A program made the translations under genes and the position numbers. This document shows positions 1 through 8,465 of a DNA stretch of 64,000 nt, one piece after another. The first letter of the stretch is position 1, and each line of letters starts with the position of its first letter. The DNA comes from an uncultured Collinsella sp. (lineage in GTDB: Bacteria > Actinomycetota > Coriobacteriia > Coriobacteriales > Coriobacteriaceae): the NCBI GenBank assembly GCA_934667065.1, contig CAKULD010000004.1:62001-126000 (forward strand), written 5' to 3'. The notes beneath the pieces are model-generated. The model was not told the DNA's origin. It was given only the letters and a program-made list of their open reading frames with translations, and made no database searches.

Positions 1-1279
1 TGTGGCTAAACGTATCGAAACTCTCGCGGCCATGGTATTGCCCCATGCCGCTCGCGCCCATGCCGCCAAAGCCCATATGACTTGTGGCCAGATGCATGAT
101 CGTATCGTTAACGCAGCCGCCGCCAAAGGGCACGTAGCGCACAAAGCGCTGCTGCACCGCGCGATCCCGACTAAAGATATACAGGGCCAGCGGCGTCGGA
201 CGATCCGTGATAAACGTCTCGGACTCGTCCAGGCTCTCAAACGTCAGCACCGGCAAGATGGGACCGAAAATCTCCTCCTGCATCACGGCATCCTCGGGCG
301 TCACGCCGTCCAGGATCGTCGGCTCAATCTTGAGCGACGCCTCGCGCGCCGCACCTCCTAACACAACTTTATCGGGGTCGATCAGCCCGCGCACGCGCGC
401 GAAATGCTTGGCGTTGACGATATGGCCGTAGTTCTCGTTGTCGAGCGGGTGCTCGCCAAACATGCGACGGACTTCCTCCTTGATGAAACCCAACAGCTCG
501 TCGTGCACGCGCGCATCGACCAGCAGGTAGTCGGGTGCCACACAGGTCTGGCCCACGTTGAGCCACTTACCAAAGGCGATTCGGCGTGCTGCCACGCGCA
601 AGTTTGCCGTGGCGTCCACGATGCAGGGGCTCTTGCCGCCCAGCTCCAGCGTGACGGGCGTGAGGTTCCTGCTCGCGCGCTCCATCACCAACTTGCCGAC
701 CGGAACGCTACCCGTAAAGAAGATCTTGTCCCAGCATTCATCGAGCAGCGCCTCGTTCTCGGCACGACCGCCCTCGACGACCGTCACCAGACGCGGATCA
801 AACGCTTCCTCGCAAATCTGCCTGAGCACCGCACTCGAAGCCGGCGCATAGGCGCTCGGCTTGATGACCACCGTGTTGCCCGCAGCGAGCGCGCCGGCGA
901 GCGGCTCCAGCGTCAACAGAAACGGATAGTTCCAAGGCGCCATAATCAGCGTCACGCCATAGGGAACCGGCTGCGTCTTGCACACGCTAATGGCGTTGGC
1001 AAGGTCACAGGGACGCAGGTGCGCACGACTCCATCGGGCCACATGCGCAATCTGATGGCGAATCTCGGAAAGCGACGTGCCGATCTCGCACATATACGCC
1101 TCGTCGTGCGACTTGCCCAAATCGGTCTTGAGCGCATGGGCGATATCGTCCTCGTGTGCCCGAACCGCATCGCGCAGGCGCATGAGCGCGCGGCGGCGAG
1201 CATCGACATCAAACGTGGCATGCGTCTTAAAATAGGCGCGCTGGCCGCTAACGATGCGCGCGATTTCCTCGGTGTTCAT
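1..1279 (-). CDS. Aldehyde dehydrogenase family protein (3' end outside window)
   Basis: NAD(P)-dependent oxidation of an aldehyde to the acid. The minus-strand reading frame starts MNTEEIARIVSGQ at 1279, behind GGAGG, and runs off the left edge after about 426 codons, so the C-terminus is missing. The conserved ELGGKSP segment with the general-base Glu lies near residue 210, and the nucleophilic Cys is in GQTCVAPD near residue 243. The short N-terminus and lack of a long Rossmann lead-in resemble class-3-type enzymes that act on fatty or aromatic aldehydes. It begins 8 nt after the stop of the upstream alcohol dehydrogenase gene, so the two very probably form one operon converting alcohol to aldehyde to acid, or the reverse. 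The substrate cannot be read from sequence. Confidence 0.9.
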   Translation of the reverse strand, partial: MNTEEIARIVSGQRAYFKTHATFDVDARRRALMRLRDAVRAHEDDIAHALKTDLGKSHDEAYMCEIGTSLSEIRHQIAHVARWSRAHLRPCDLANAISVCKTQPVPYGVTLIMAPWNYPFLLTLEPLAGALAAGNTVVIKPSAYAPASSAVLRQICEEAFDPRLVTVVEGGRAENEALLDECWDKIFFTGSVPVGKLVMERASRNLTPVTLELGGKSPCIVDATANLRVAARRIAFGKWLNVGQTCVAPDYLLVDARVHDELLGFIKEEVRRMFGEHPLDNENYGHIVNAKHFARVRGLIDPDKVVLGGAAREASLKIEPTILDGVTPEDAVMQEEIFGPILPVLTFESLDESETFITDRPTPLALYIFSRDRAVQQRFVRYVPFGGGCVNDTIMHLATSHMGFGGMGASGMGQYHGRESFDTFSH

Positions 1280-1287
1280 GGACCCTC

Positions 1288-2508
1288 CTAGTTCTCGTCC
1301 TCAAACATACCACCCGCGACGACCTCGTACATATGCTCGAGCTCCAAACGGTCCATCAAAAGCGGGACAGGATACAGCGGATTGGCCTCGGCATCGGCAT
1401 GGGCCGCCATTTGTGGAATATCGGAGCGACGAATACCCGAGATATATTTGGGGATCCCCAAGGCCTCGTTCATGCGATCGACCCAATCGATAAAGGCCTC
1501 GGCAGCCAAACCGTCCTGTGCATTAGCCGGCGCGATGCCCGCCATGCGAGCGAGATCGGCGAGCTTGGGAACTGCAGTTTCGCCATAAGCGCGCAGCATG
1601 TGCGGCAGGATAATGGCGTTGGCCAAACCGTGCGGAATGCCGTATCGGCCACCCAGACTGTGCGCGATGGCATGCACATATCCAACATAGGAGCGCGTAA
1701 ATGCGACGCCCGCCTTATACGCCGCCGAAAGCATATTGCGACGCGCTCGCATGTTGTCGCCATGCTCATAGGCCTCGAGCAAATTGTCGTGGATGAGCTG
1801 AACCGCTTGGCGCGCCATCTTGCGCGTGTAGGGCGTGGTGCTACGGCCGATAAAAGCCTCAACGGCATGCGTCAGGGCATCCATGCCCGTCTGCCCCGTA
1901 ATGGACGCCGGCAACCCACGCGTAAACTCGGGGTCGTGCACCGCAAAGCGCGGAATGAGCACAAAGTCATTGATGGGGTACTTATAGTGCGTCTCGTCAT
2001 CGGTAATCACCGCCGCGAGCGTGACTTCGCTTCCTGTACCGGCGGTAGTGGGAACCGCGATAAGCAGCGGCAGGAGACGGTGAACACGCAACAGGCCGCG
2101 CATCTTGTTGATGGGTTTGTTTGGCTGCGCAATGCGCGCGCCCACGCCCTTGGCGCAGTCCATGGCCGAACCGCCACCAAAGCCGATAATGGCCTGGCAG
2201 TCGTTCTCGCGATACAGCGCCGCCGCTTCCTCCACATTCGAGACCGTGGGGTTCGCACGCGTTTCGGCATAGACCGTAACGCCAATCCCCTTGGACGCGA
2301 GCGCGCGCTCGAGCGGCGCCGTAAGCCCCAGACGAGCAATGCCAGGATCCGTCACGATAAGGACCTGCTGTATCGAGCGCTTTTGGAACACCGCGGGCAC
2401 ATCCTCGGCATGCTCCAAAATGTGCGGCTCGGTATAGGGCAGAATCGGCAATGCGATGCGAAAAACCGTCTGATATGTTCGGCACCAGGCACGACGGGCT
2501 AGATGCAT
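1288..2508 (-). CDS. Iron-containing alcohol dehydrogenase
   Basis: Group III metal-dependent alcohol dehydrogenase of 406 residues, interconverting an alcohol and an aldehyde with NAD(P). The nucleotide-binding GGGSAMDCAKG lies near residues 108-118. Metal ligands are expected in TGMDALTHAVEAF and in the AIAHSLGG...GIPHGLAN stretch, which supply the conserved Asp and His residues. The frame opens further upstream, but the ATG at 2508 (MHLARR) has AAGGAG about 8 nt before it and is the better start. It is the first gene of an operon with the aldehyde dehydrogenase. A palindrome just upstream (2527-2542) may be its operator. Confidence 0.92.
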   Translation of the reverse strand: MHLARRAWCRTYQTVFRIALPILPYTEPHILEHAEDVPAVFQKRSIQQVLIVTDPGIARLGLTAPLERALASKGIGVTVYAETRANPTVSNVEEAAALYRENDCQAIIGFGGGSAMDCAKGVGARIAQPNKPINKMRGLLRVHRLLPLLIAVPTTAGTGSEVTLAAVITDDETHYKYPINDFVLIPRFAVHDPEFTRGLPASITGQTGMDALTHAVEAFIGRSTTPYTRKMARQAVQLIHDNLLEAYEHGDNMRARRNMLSAAYKAGVAFTRSYVGYVHAIAHSLGGRYGIPHGLANAIILPHMLRAYGETAVPKLADLARMAGIAPANAQDGLAAEAFIDWVDRMNEALGIPKYISGIRRSDIPQMAAHADAEANPLYPVPLLMDRLELEHMYEVVAGGMFEDEN

Positions 2509-2526
2509 AAAGGAAACTCCTTCATT

Positions 2527-2542
2527 TGTTGATGGGTCAACA
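2527..2542. promoter_or_regulatory. Palindromic operator candidate upstream of the alcohol dehydrogenase
   Basis: TGTTGA-TGGG-TCAACA, a perfect 6-bp dyad with a 4-nt spacer, lies 19-34 nt upstream of the ATG at 2508. A further TCAACA half-site occurs near 2600. The position suits a repressor or activator site for the alcohol/aldehyde dehydrogenase operon. No adjacent regulator gene was found, so the cognate protein is unknown. Confidence 0.4.
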
Positions 2543-2696
2543 TTTGCTCGACCGATTGTACTCATCGTGGGACGCAGGCAGCACGGTAATCGTTAATCAA
2601 TCAACATCTTCATATTGTTCGGAGCTTCCCGGCGTCATCCGGTGTTAGTCTTTCAGAGTCCATTGGATTCACGTCCGCCGCAAAGGAGGCGCAAAG

Positions 2697-3590
2697 GTGC
2701 ATGACATCTGGAACCCCTGGCATGGCTGCACGCGCGTCAGCGAGGGATGCGACAACTGCTACATGTATTACATGGACGGACAACGCGGTATCGACCCCTC
2801 CGTGATTAGAAAAAGCAAGTCGGGCTTCACCTATCCCCTCCAACGCCGACGAGACGGCAGTTACAAAGTTCGCGCCGGCGAGCTTATCCGCATCTGCATG
2901 ACAAGCGATTTCCTGTTGCCCGAAGCCGATCCCTGGCGACCAGAGGTATGGGACATCATCCGCCAGAGGCCCGACGTAAAGTTCTTCATTCTGACCAAAC
3001 GTCCCGAGCGCTTTTGCGACTGTCTGCCCAGTGACTGGGGCGATGGCTGGCAAAACGTCATGCTCAACGTAACCTGCGAAAACCAGCGCAGGGCAAATGA
3101 GCGGATTCCCCTCCTGCTCGCCACGCCGGCCGCACACCGCGGCATCATGTGTGCGCCGTTTATCGGAAGCGTGTCGGTCGAGAAAGCCGCCCCCGGTAGC
3201 CTTGGAAAACCCGATGGGATCGAGCAGGTCATCGCAGGCGGAGAAAACTACGCGGGAGCACGCCCCTGCCATTACGAATGGGTGCGCCAGCTGCATGCCG
3301 AATGCGTAGCGGCAAATGCGACGTTCGCTTTCATCGAAACCGGAAGCACCTTCGTTAAGAACGGGCGAACATATCACCTTCGTGGCAAAAACCTGCAAAG
3401 CGAACAGGCATGGAAATCAGGTCTCCAGCACCGCGGCCGCCAAATCGAGTGGGACCTAAGGGACCCGCTCGGCTTGGAAATCCCCAGCTCGGAGCTTTGG
3501 GATCCACCGCATTACGAGTGGTGCGAAACCTGCGGAAGCAAGTTCATCTGCAACGGCTGCGTCCGCTGCGGACTATGCGGGCGCTGTTAG
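2697..3590 (+). CDS. DUF5131 (phage Gp37/Gp68-like) family protein
   Basis: A 297-residue protein with the N-terminal signature WNPWHGCTRVSEGCDNCY (residues 5-22), typical of the DUF5131/Gp37-Gp68 family. Its members carry clustered cysteines and are annotated from phages and many bacteria without an agreed function. A C-terminal cysteine cluster (CETCGSKFICNGCVRCGLCGRC) looks like a metal-binding ribbon. GTG start, with AAGGAGG 8 nt upstream. It stands alone between the dehydrogenase operon and rubrerythrin. Family assignment rests on the N-terminal motif; enzymatic activity is not claimed. Confidence 0.8.
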   Translation: MHDIWNPWHGCTRVSEGCDNCYMYYMDGQRGIDPSVIRKSKSGFTYPLQRRRDGSYKVRAGELIRICMTSDFLLPEADPWRPEVWDIIRQRPDVKFFILTKRPERFCDCLPSDWGDGWQNVMLNVTCENQRRANERIPLLLATPAAHRGIMCAPFIGSVSVEKAAPGSLGKPDGIEQVIAGGENYAGARPCHYEWVRQLHAECVAANATFAFIETGSTFVKNGRTYHLRGKNLQSEQAWKSGLQHRGRQIEWDLRDPLGLEIPSSELWDPPHYEWCETCGSKFICNGCVRCGLCGRC

Positions 3591-3747
3591 ATGACAGCGT
3601 CAAAATTGTTTTATTAAAAATCATTCCTAATAGGCTTCACATTCAGTCGCATTTATGGATAATAGAACTCGTCAAGACGCACGTCCGGAGAGGGCCCTTA
3701 CGGGACCGGACAAGCGCCCCATCGCCATCGATCGAAAGGATCGAATC

Positions 3748-4308
3748 ATGAAGTTTGTTTGCCCCGTTTGCGGTTATGTGGAAGAGTTCGACGGCGACCA
3801 GCTGCCCGAGGACTTCAAGTGCCCCCAGTGCGGCGTCCCCGGTTCTCGTTTCCTGAAGCAGGAGGAGGGCCAGCTCGAGTGGGCTGCCGAGCACGTCGTG
3901 GGCGTCGCCAAGATGGAAGGCGTCTCCGAGGACATCGTTGCCGACCTGCGCGCCAACTTTGAGGGCGAGTGCTCCGAGGTCGGTATGTACCTGGCAATGG
4001 CTCGCGTCGCTCATCGCGAGGGCTATCCCGAGATCGGCCTGTACTGGGAGAAGGCTGCCTACGAGGAGGCCGAGCACGCCGCCAAGTTCGCTGAGCTGCT
4101 GGGCGAGGTCGTGACCGACTCCACCAAGAAGAACCTCGAGATGCGCGTTGAGGCCGAGAACGGCGCTACCGCCGGCAAGACCGACCTCGCCAAGCGCGCC
4201 AAGGCCGCTGGCCTCGATGCCATCCACGACACCGTGCACGAGATGGCTCGCGACGAGGCTCGCCACGGCAAGGCTTTCGCCGGCCTGCTCAAGCGCTACT
4301 TCGGCTAA
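3748..4308 (+). CDS. Rubrerythrin with N-terminal rubredoxin domain
   Basis: A peroxide-reducing non-haem iron protein of anaerobes, 186 residues. Residues 1-36 form a rubredoxin-type [Fe(SCys)4] site (CPVCGY and CPQCGVPG). The rest is a four-helix ferritin-like diiron domain with carboxylate/His motifs ECSEVGMY, EEAEHAAKF and DEARHGKAF. This rubredoxin-first order is that of 'reverse' rubrerythrins, which take electrons from NADH oxidoreductases and reduce H2O2. The ATG at 3748 follows GAAAGGA; the longer upstream frame is not needed. A strong terminator follows. The 150-nt leader is AT-rich and could hold a stress-responsive promoter, but no clear PerR box was identified. Confidence 0.93.
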   Translation: MKFVCPVCGYVEEFDGDQLPEDFKCPQCGVPGSRFLKQEEGQLEWAAEHVVGVAKMEGVSEDIVADLRANFEGECSEVGMYLAMARVAHREGYPEIGLYWEKAAYEEAEHAAKFAELLGEVVTDSTKKNLEMRVEAENGATAGKTDLAKRAKAAGLDAIHDTVHEMARDEARHGKAFAGLLKRYFG

Positions 4309-4342
4309 GCCAGCTGCCTGAGACATAACCTCTAGCTCGATA

Positions 4343-4374
4343 AGGCCCGGACCACACGGTTCGGGCCTTTTTTG
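4343..4374 (+). terminator. Rho-independent terminator after rubrerythrin
   Basis: AGGCCCG and CGGGCCT arms around a 12-nt loop, followed by a run of six T, 35 nt after the rubrerythrin stop. Confidence 0.88.
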
Positions 4375-4440
4375 TGTCTCGAGGACTCGTTAACGCCCTG
4401 AAATAGGACCGCCTTAGGCATTGGCATCTCGTCAAAAACT

Positions 4441-4559
4441 AAGTGAGTAGACTTTTTGGAACTTGCCGAGCACACCATCCATATTGTTTTATAAAGCCGC
4501 AGGTAAATGACTTGTTGCAAAACGGCCTGGTCGCCAAAGTGCCAAAAGTCTACTCACTT
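4441..4559. repeat. 119-bp imperfect-palindrome repeat, copy 1
   Basis: Begins AAGTGAGTAGACT and ends AGTCTACTCACTT, a perfect 13-bp terminal inverted repeat; the similarity between the ends continues imperfectly to about 28 bp. It aligns without gaps to copy 2 (5862-5980), exactly the same length. By my count 97 of 119 positions agree, with both ends and the inner block GCCTGGTCGCCAAAGTGCCA best conserved. The last three codons and the stop of the minus-strand nuclease-like gene lie inside its right end. It carries no ORF, so it could be a MITE, a recombination site or a terminator-like element. Confidence 0.85.
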
Positions 4560-5677
4560 AGAACCGCAGCCGTCCACGATCGAGCTGTTTTGCGTCTAAC
4601 GGGCATCTTTCCGTCAATTACTCCCAATTTTGTCCAGTCAACGAATAGTTCAGACCGAAGTAATGTCTCAGCCCTTTGCTCATCTGAGCTTTTATCACGA
4701 TATTCAGCATCGAGCATCCTGCATACGGCCTTAACAATCGCGCGGAATCTATCCTCATCGGATATCTGTCTGTGTGTCAGGAGCAGTACGTCGTAGCCCA
4801 TGGCCTGAAGGGCTGTCATGCGGTCAGCGTCACGCAAGCCATCCCCTGCGCGTCCGTGCGAGGCCTTCCCCTGACATTCAATGGCCACCTGTCGCCCGCC
4901 GTCCGGCGAAGAAAGAAGTAGGTCGATATATACACGGGACTTTCCCACAATCGCTCGAGCACTTGTGCTTAGCGTCACTTCGACATTGAGCTCTATGCCG
5001 CAGAACCCTTCGCCTCCCAGGGCTCGCGGCAGTCCAAGCAACAAATACGCCTCGACCTCAAAAGGCGACGCGGCACCCAATGGAACGAGTTGCGATACCG
5101 CCATAAATCTATTGCCGTAACGCGTCCCGTAAACATCTGAACAAAAACGGTCAAGGTCTCTGCCCAAAACCAAAGCGTCTCGACGCCATAAATTTGAAGC
5201 GGTGCCGTCTTCGGACGGGCAGCGCACCCAACCGAACGTTGTCGAAATCGCGCCCGAATCAATTGCGCGCGTAAGCTCCGCCTCAAGCGCCGCCGGCAGA
5301 GCGCACACCGCAAACAAGCCGCACATCTCCGCTAATACCAAAAGAAGCTGAAGATCCGTCAGATGCCGCAACATGATGAATGCCGTCAGTAGAGGAGACG
5401 TAATCAAAAATCCATGCTCCGTTTCCAGCACGGATTCCCTGGGGAGCTCACCGAGGAACAACCGCTGCCTAATGCTGGCAGGACAAGTCCGCTTGTTTCT
5501 CATCCGAACCAATGTATACAACGGAAAGCCGAGCGCAACCGCAGCCGTCGGGTTACGGGCAAGATCATATCGCTGCCGGTCTTCTTCCGGCCGTGGAAGC
5601 GGCGGACACAAAGCGCGGACCTGAGGGGGCAAACGCCAGTACCTAAAAGCCGATATGTCACAAAGTAGGTCCTTCAT
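4550..5677 (-). CDS. Putative PD-(D/E)XK / DUF559-type nuclease-domain protein (defence-like)
   Basis: A 375-residue protein of unassigned function. Residues about 1-100 (MKDLLCDISAFRYWRLPPQV...) resemble AbiEi-like proteins common in Coriobacteriia. Residues about 245-315 hold VYIDLLLSS...QVAIECQGK followed by DGLRDADRMTALQAMGYDVLLLT, the D...ExQ layout and trailing helix/strand of Vsr/DUF559-type PD-(D/E)XK folds. ATG at 5677 was chosen over GTG at 5683; neither has a strong Shine-Dalgarno site. It is bracketed by two 119-bp repeats and its stop codon lies inside one of them, suggesting an inserted module. A role in phage defence or toxin-antitoxin function is inference. Confidence 0.6.
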   Translation of the reverse strand: MKDLLCDISAFRYWRLPPQVRALCPPLPRPEEDRQRYDLARNPTAAVALGFPLYTLVRMRNKRTCPASIRQRLFLGELPRESVLETEHGFLITSPLLTAFIMLRHLTDLQLLLVLAEMCGLFAVCALPAALEAELTRAIDSGAISTTFGWVRCPSEDGTASNLWRRDALVLGRDLDRFCSDVYGTRYGNRFMAVSQLVPLGAASPFEVEAYLLLGLPRALGGEGFCGIELNVEVTLSTSARAIVGKSRVYIDLLLSSPDGGRQVAIECQGKASHGRAGDGLRDADRMTALQAMGYDVLLLTHRQISDEDRFRAIVKAVCRMLDAEYRDKSSDEQRAETLLRSELFVDWTKLGVIDGKMPVRRKTARSWTAAVLSE

Positions 5678-5761
5678 AAGCACAGGAAAACACGAATTTC
5701 AACCCAATCGGTCTCGCATTGGCGCGAACGCACCAAAAAATGGCGTCGAACGGACTGCTAA

Positions 5762-5827
5762 GTTTTCAACAGCCCTCCCCAACTGACCAAAAACTTACCG
5801 AGAACTGGACGAAGCCCTGTTGAAAAC
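5762..5827. repeat. Separated 11-bp inverted repeat upstream of the nuclease-like gene
   Basis: GTTTTCAACAG (5762-5772) and CTGTTGAAAAC (5817-5827) are perfect inverted copies separated by 44 nt, about 85-150 nt upstream of the nuclease-like start. They could be paired operator half-sites or a leader stem. The rest of 5678-5861 shows no ORF. Confidence 0.45.
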
Positions 5828-5861
5828 CCCTTTTATTTCTCACGCCGAAGCTTTGCGCGGC

Positions 5862-5980
5862 AAGTGAGTAGACTATTTGGAACACCCCGAGCAGACCGGT
5901 CATTCTGCTTCTCAAAACCACAGGTAGATAGCTTGTTACAAAACTGCCTGGTCGCCAAAGTGCCACAAGTCTACTCACTT
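5862..5980. repeat. 119-bp imperfect-palindrome repeat, copy 2
   Basis: Same length and ends as copy 1: AAGTGAGTAGACT at the left and AAGTCTACTCACTT at the right. The middle third is the most diverged. Its right edge overlaps the TAA stop of the MocR-type regulator (5979-5981). It therefore also abuts the 3' end of a minus-strand gene, as copy 1 does. Flanking bases give no clear target-site duplication, beyond AG following both copies on the right. Confidence 0.85.
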
Positions 5981-7409
5981 AGGTTGCAGAACGCCCCGTT
6001 AGCTGCAATTCCAAGGTATTAAGCACTTTCGGGCTCAGATCGTCATACTGGACAAGAATTTGAGTTGAGTTTTCAGGGACAGATGCGCCATCGGAACACC
6101 AAAAACAGTCACTGATATCGATAAAAGGGATACTCGAGTGCATGAGGGCCCGTGCAAAAGAGCTTCCGCCCGCTTCGCACTCCGCAACCACGGTGCAGCA
6201 AAGGCCCGCGTCTGCATGCTCGATCGACACCTCCCCTGTCGGAAACGCCTTGCGCACAAGCGCCGCCAGGCCATCGCGCGCCTCACGAGCACGTACGCGA
6301 ACGCGGTTCACGTGCCGCTCGTAATCGCCCGATTCAAGCAAGCGCGCCAACGCGACTTGATCTACGGAGCTGACCGACGAGGCATAAAAACCCAATTCAC
6401 GCCTGAATCGTTCCATGAGCTCATCGGGCAGGACCATGTATGCTAGGCGCAGGGCCGAGGACAGGCTCTTAGAAAAGGTATTGGTGTAGATGACCGATTG
6501 GGCAGCATCAATCGATGCGAGCGCGGGAATCGGCTTGCCGGCAAGGCGAAACTCACAATCAAAGTCGTCTTCGATGAGATACCGACCTGGCCGCTCGGCG
6601 GCCCAGCTCAGCAACGCATAGCGACGTGCAATGCTCGTCACAAGACCGGTCGGATACTGATGAGACGGCATCAGGTGAAGGACATCGGTCCCGGTTTTCT
6701 GCAGCGCGCTCAAGTCCACGCCCTCAGCATCCAACGGGACATGCCGCACTTCGCAACCCATGGCCTGATAGATGCGTGTCAGACGCAGGTAGCCCGGGTC
6801 TTCGACGGCGTACACCTTGTCCGCGCCAAGCAGCTGGACCAACATCGTGTCGAGCAACTGGGCGCCCGCACCGATGACGATATTGTCGGGATTGACATTC
6901 ATGCCCCTCGTCCCGCGCAAATGATGAGCGATCGCGCGTCGCAGCCGAGCGGTGCCTTGCGCAGGTGCGGGCGAGAAGATTTCGCGCTCATCTTCGGACG
7001 TCAACGTCGCCCGCAGAGCACTTTGCCAGAGACGTGCGGCTTCCAAGGCGGAAGGAGAAAGCGCGGCGAATTGTTCAGGCTGTCCATCAGCATCATGTGC
7101 GTTAAGGCCCGCAGGAGCGGAATCTCGATCGAGCTCTGTCTCGGCCGAAGCCAGAACCGGGGCTTCGGGAAGCTCGCACGCGTAGTAGCCACGACGCGGC
7201 TTTGAGCAAATATAACCCTCGGCAAGCAACTGGCTATACGCATTCTCGATTGTAATGACACTAATTCCAAGATGACTGGCAAAGGCACGCTTGGAGGGCA
7301 GATGCTCCCCCGCCGCAATGCGACCAGCAACGATATCATCTCGAATTTGCTGGTAAATATACTCATAGAGCGATGCTTCGCCACGTTGTTCCAAATTGTA
7401 GTCAAGCAT
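5979..7409 (-). CDS. pdxR: MocR-family GntR/aminotransferase regulator, probable PdxR
   Basis: A 476-residue fusion of an N-terminal GntR winged helix (about residues 10-75: YEYIYQQIRDDIVAG...LPSKRAFASHLGIS) with a type-I aminotransferase fold. The fold keeps EDDFDCEFR and the PLP-lysine region NTFSKSLSSALRLAYMVLP. MocR proteins use PLP as effector. The gene is divergent from pdxST with a 145-nt gap, the classic PdxR arrangement, so activation of PLP synthesis when PLP is low is likely. The ATG at 7409 has AGGTGG at proper spacing; a TTG at 7442 is possible but less likely. Its stop overlaps repeat copy 2. Confidence 0.85.
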   Translation of the reverse strand: MLDYNLEQRGEASLYEYIYQQIRDDIVAGRIAAGEHLPSKRAFASHLGISVITIENAYSQLLAEGYICSKPRRGYYACELPEAPVLASAETELDRDSAPAGLNAHDADGQPEQFAALSPSALEAARLWQSALRATLTSEDEREIFSPAPAQGTARLRRAIAHHLRGTRGMNVNPDNIVIGAGAQLLDTMLVQLLGADKVYAVEDPGYLRLTRIYQAMGCEVRHVPLDAEGVDLSALQKTGTDVLHLMPSHQYPTGLVTSIARRYALLSWAAERPGRYLIEDDFDCEFRLAGKPIPALASIDAAQSVIYTNTFSKSLSSALRLAYMVLPDELMERFRRELGFYASSVSSVDQVALARLLESGDYERHVNRVRVRAREARDGLAALVRKAFPTGEVSIEHADAGLCCTVVAECEAGGSSFARALMHSSIPFIDISDCFWCSDGASVPENSTQILVQYDDLSPKVLNTLELQLTGRSAT

Positions 7410-7554
7410 GAGTTTGCCACCTGGCCTTATCGTGTCATTCAATCTGGTATTAGTCTGACCTTGTTATTATCTCGAAAACTGAGTATTCCGCCATACCCAG
7501 CTCCCTTATAGGATGTTCCGTCAAGCAATACACATGCCAACCAAGGGAGCAACC
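7410..7554. promoter_or_regulatory. Divergent pdxR-pdxS control region
   Basis: Intergenic stretch carrying AT-rich direct repeats TGGTATTA (about 7446) and TTGTTATTA (about 7460), spaced roughly 16-17 nt. That spacing resembles the tandem boxes bound by MocR regulators. The position between the two divergent start codons supports a PdxR site. The pdxS Shine-Dalgarno AAGGGAG is at 7541-7547. Box assignment is tentative. Confidence 0.4.
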
Positions 7555-8445
7555 ATGGCAGAACAGACCAGCAAGGCCGATCGCGTCAAACTCAACCGCG
7601 AGCTCGCGCAGATGCTCAAGGGCGGCGTCATCATGGACGTCACCACGCCCGAGCAGGCACGCATCGCCGAGGAGGCGGGCGCCTGCGCCGTCATGGCACT
7701 CGAGCGCATTCCAGCCGATATCCGTGCCGCCGGTGGCGTATCGCGCATGAGTGACCCCAAGATGATCAAGGGCATTCAGGAGGCCGTCTCCATTCCCGTT
7801 ATGGCCAAGTGCCGCATCGGCCACATCGTCGAGGCCCAGGTCCTGCAAGCTATCGAGATCGACTACATCGATGAGTCCGAGGTTCTCTCCCCCGCCGACG
7901 ATGTCTACCACATCGACAAGACCCAGTTTGACGTGCCGTTTGTCTGCGGTGCCCGTGACCTGGGCGAGGCGCTGCGCCGCGTTGCCGAGGGCGCCACGAT
8001 GATCCGCACCAAGGGCGAGCCGGGCACGGGTGACGTTGTCCAGGCTGTGCGTCACATGCGCAAGATCCAGAAGCAGATCCGCGACGTTGTTGCCCTGCGT
8101 GACGACGAGCTCTTTGAGGCGGCCAAGCAGCTGCAGGTTCCGGTCGAGCTCGTGCGCGAGGTCCACGCCACGGGCAAGCTCCCCGTCGTTAACTTTGCCG
8201 CCGGCGGCGTGGCGACTCCTGCCGATGCCGCACTGATGATGCAGCTGGGTGCCGAGGGCGTCTTTGTGGGCTCGGGCATCTTTAAGAGCGGCGACCCCGC
8301 CAAGCGCGCCGCCGCCATCGTCAAGGCCGTGGCCAACTTCACCGACGCCAAGCTCATCGCCGAGCTCTCGGAGGATCTGGGCGAGGCTATGGTCGGTATC
8401 AATGCCGACGAGATCGAGATCATCATGGAGGAGCGCGGACGCTAG
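7555..8445 (+). CDS. pdxS: Pyridoxal 5'-phosphate synthase subunit PdxS
   Basis: The synthase subunit (296 residues, TIM barrel) of DXP-independent PLP synthesis: ribose/ribulose 5-phosphate + glyceraldehyde 3-phosphate + ammonia from PdxT gives PLP. Recognisable blocks are KGGVIMDVTTPEQA, ACAVMALERIPADIR, MAKCRIGHIVEAQ, YIDESEVLSPAD, TKGEPGTG, NFAAGGVATPADAA and GSGIFKS, with the catalytic lysines in KGGVIMD and MAKCRIGH. The ATG at 7555 follows AAGGGAG, so upstream in-frame starts are discarded. It is first in an operon with pdxT, 20 nt downstream. Confidence 0.98.
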   Translation: MAEQTSKADRVKLNRELAQMLKGGVIMDVTTPEQARIAEEAGACAVMALERIPADIRAAGGVSRMSDPKMIKGIQEAVSIPVMAKCRIGHIVEAQVLQAIEIDYIDESEVLSPADDVYHIDKTQFDVPFVCGARDLGEALRRVAEGATMIRTKGEPGTGDVVQAVRHMRKIQKQIRDVVALRDDELFEAAKQLQVPVELVREVHATGKLPVVNFAAGGVATPADAALMMQLGAEGVFVGSGIFKSGDPAKRAAAIVKAVANFTDAKLIAELSEDLGEAMVGINADEIEIIMEERGR

Positions 8446-8465
8446 TCCGGCAGAAAGGATCGCAC

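Noticed and set aside
404..1291. Plus-strand ORF opposite the aldehyde dehydrogenase gene
   Set aside because: The minus strand encodes clear ALDH motifs, and the plus frame is a codon-bias artefact.
4441..5980. Classical integron attC sites
   Set aside because: The ends AAGTGAGTAGACT do not match the RYYYAAC/GTTRRRY core and no integron integrase is present, so only a formal analogy is kept.
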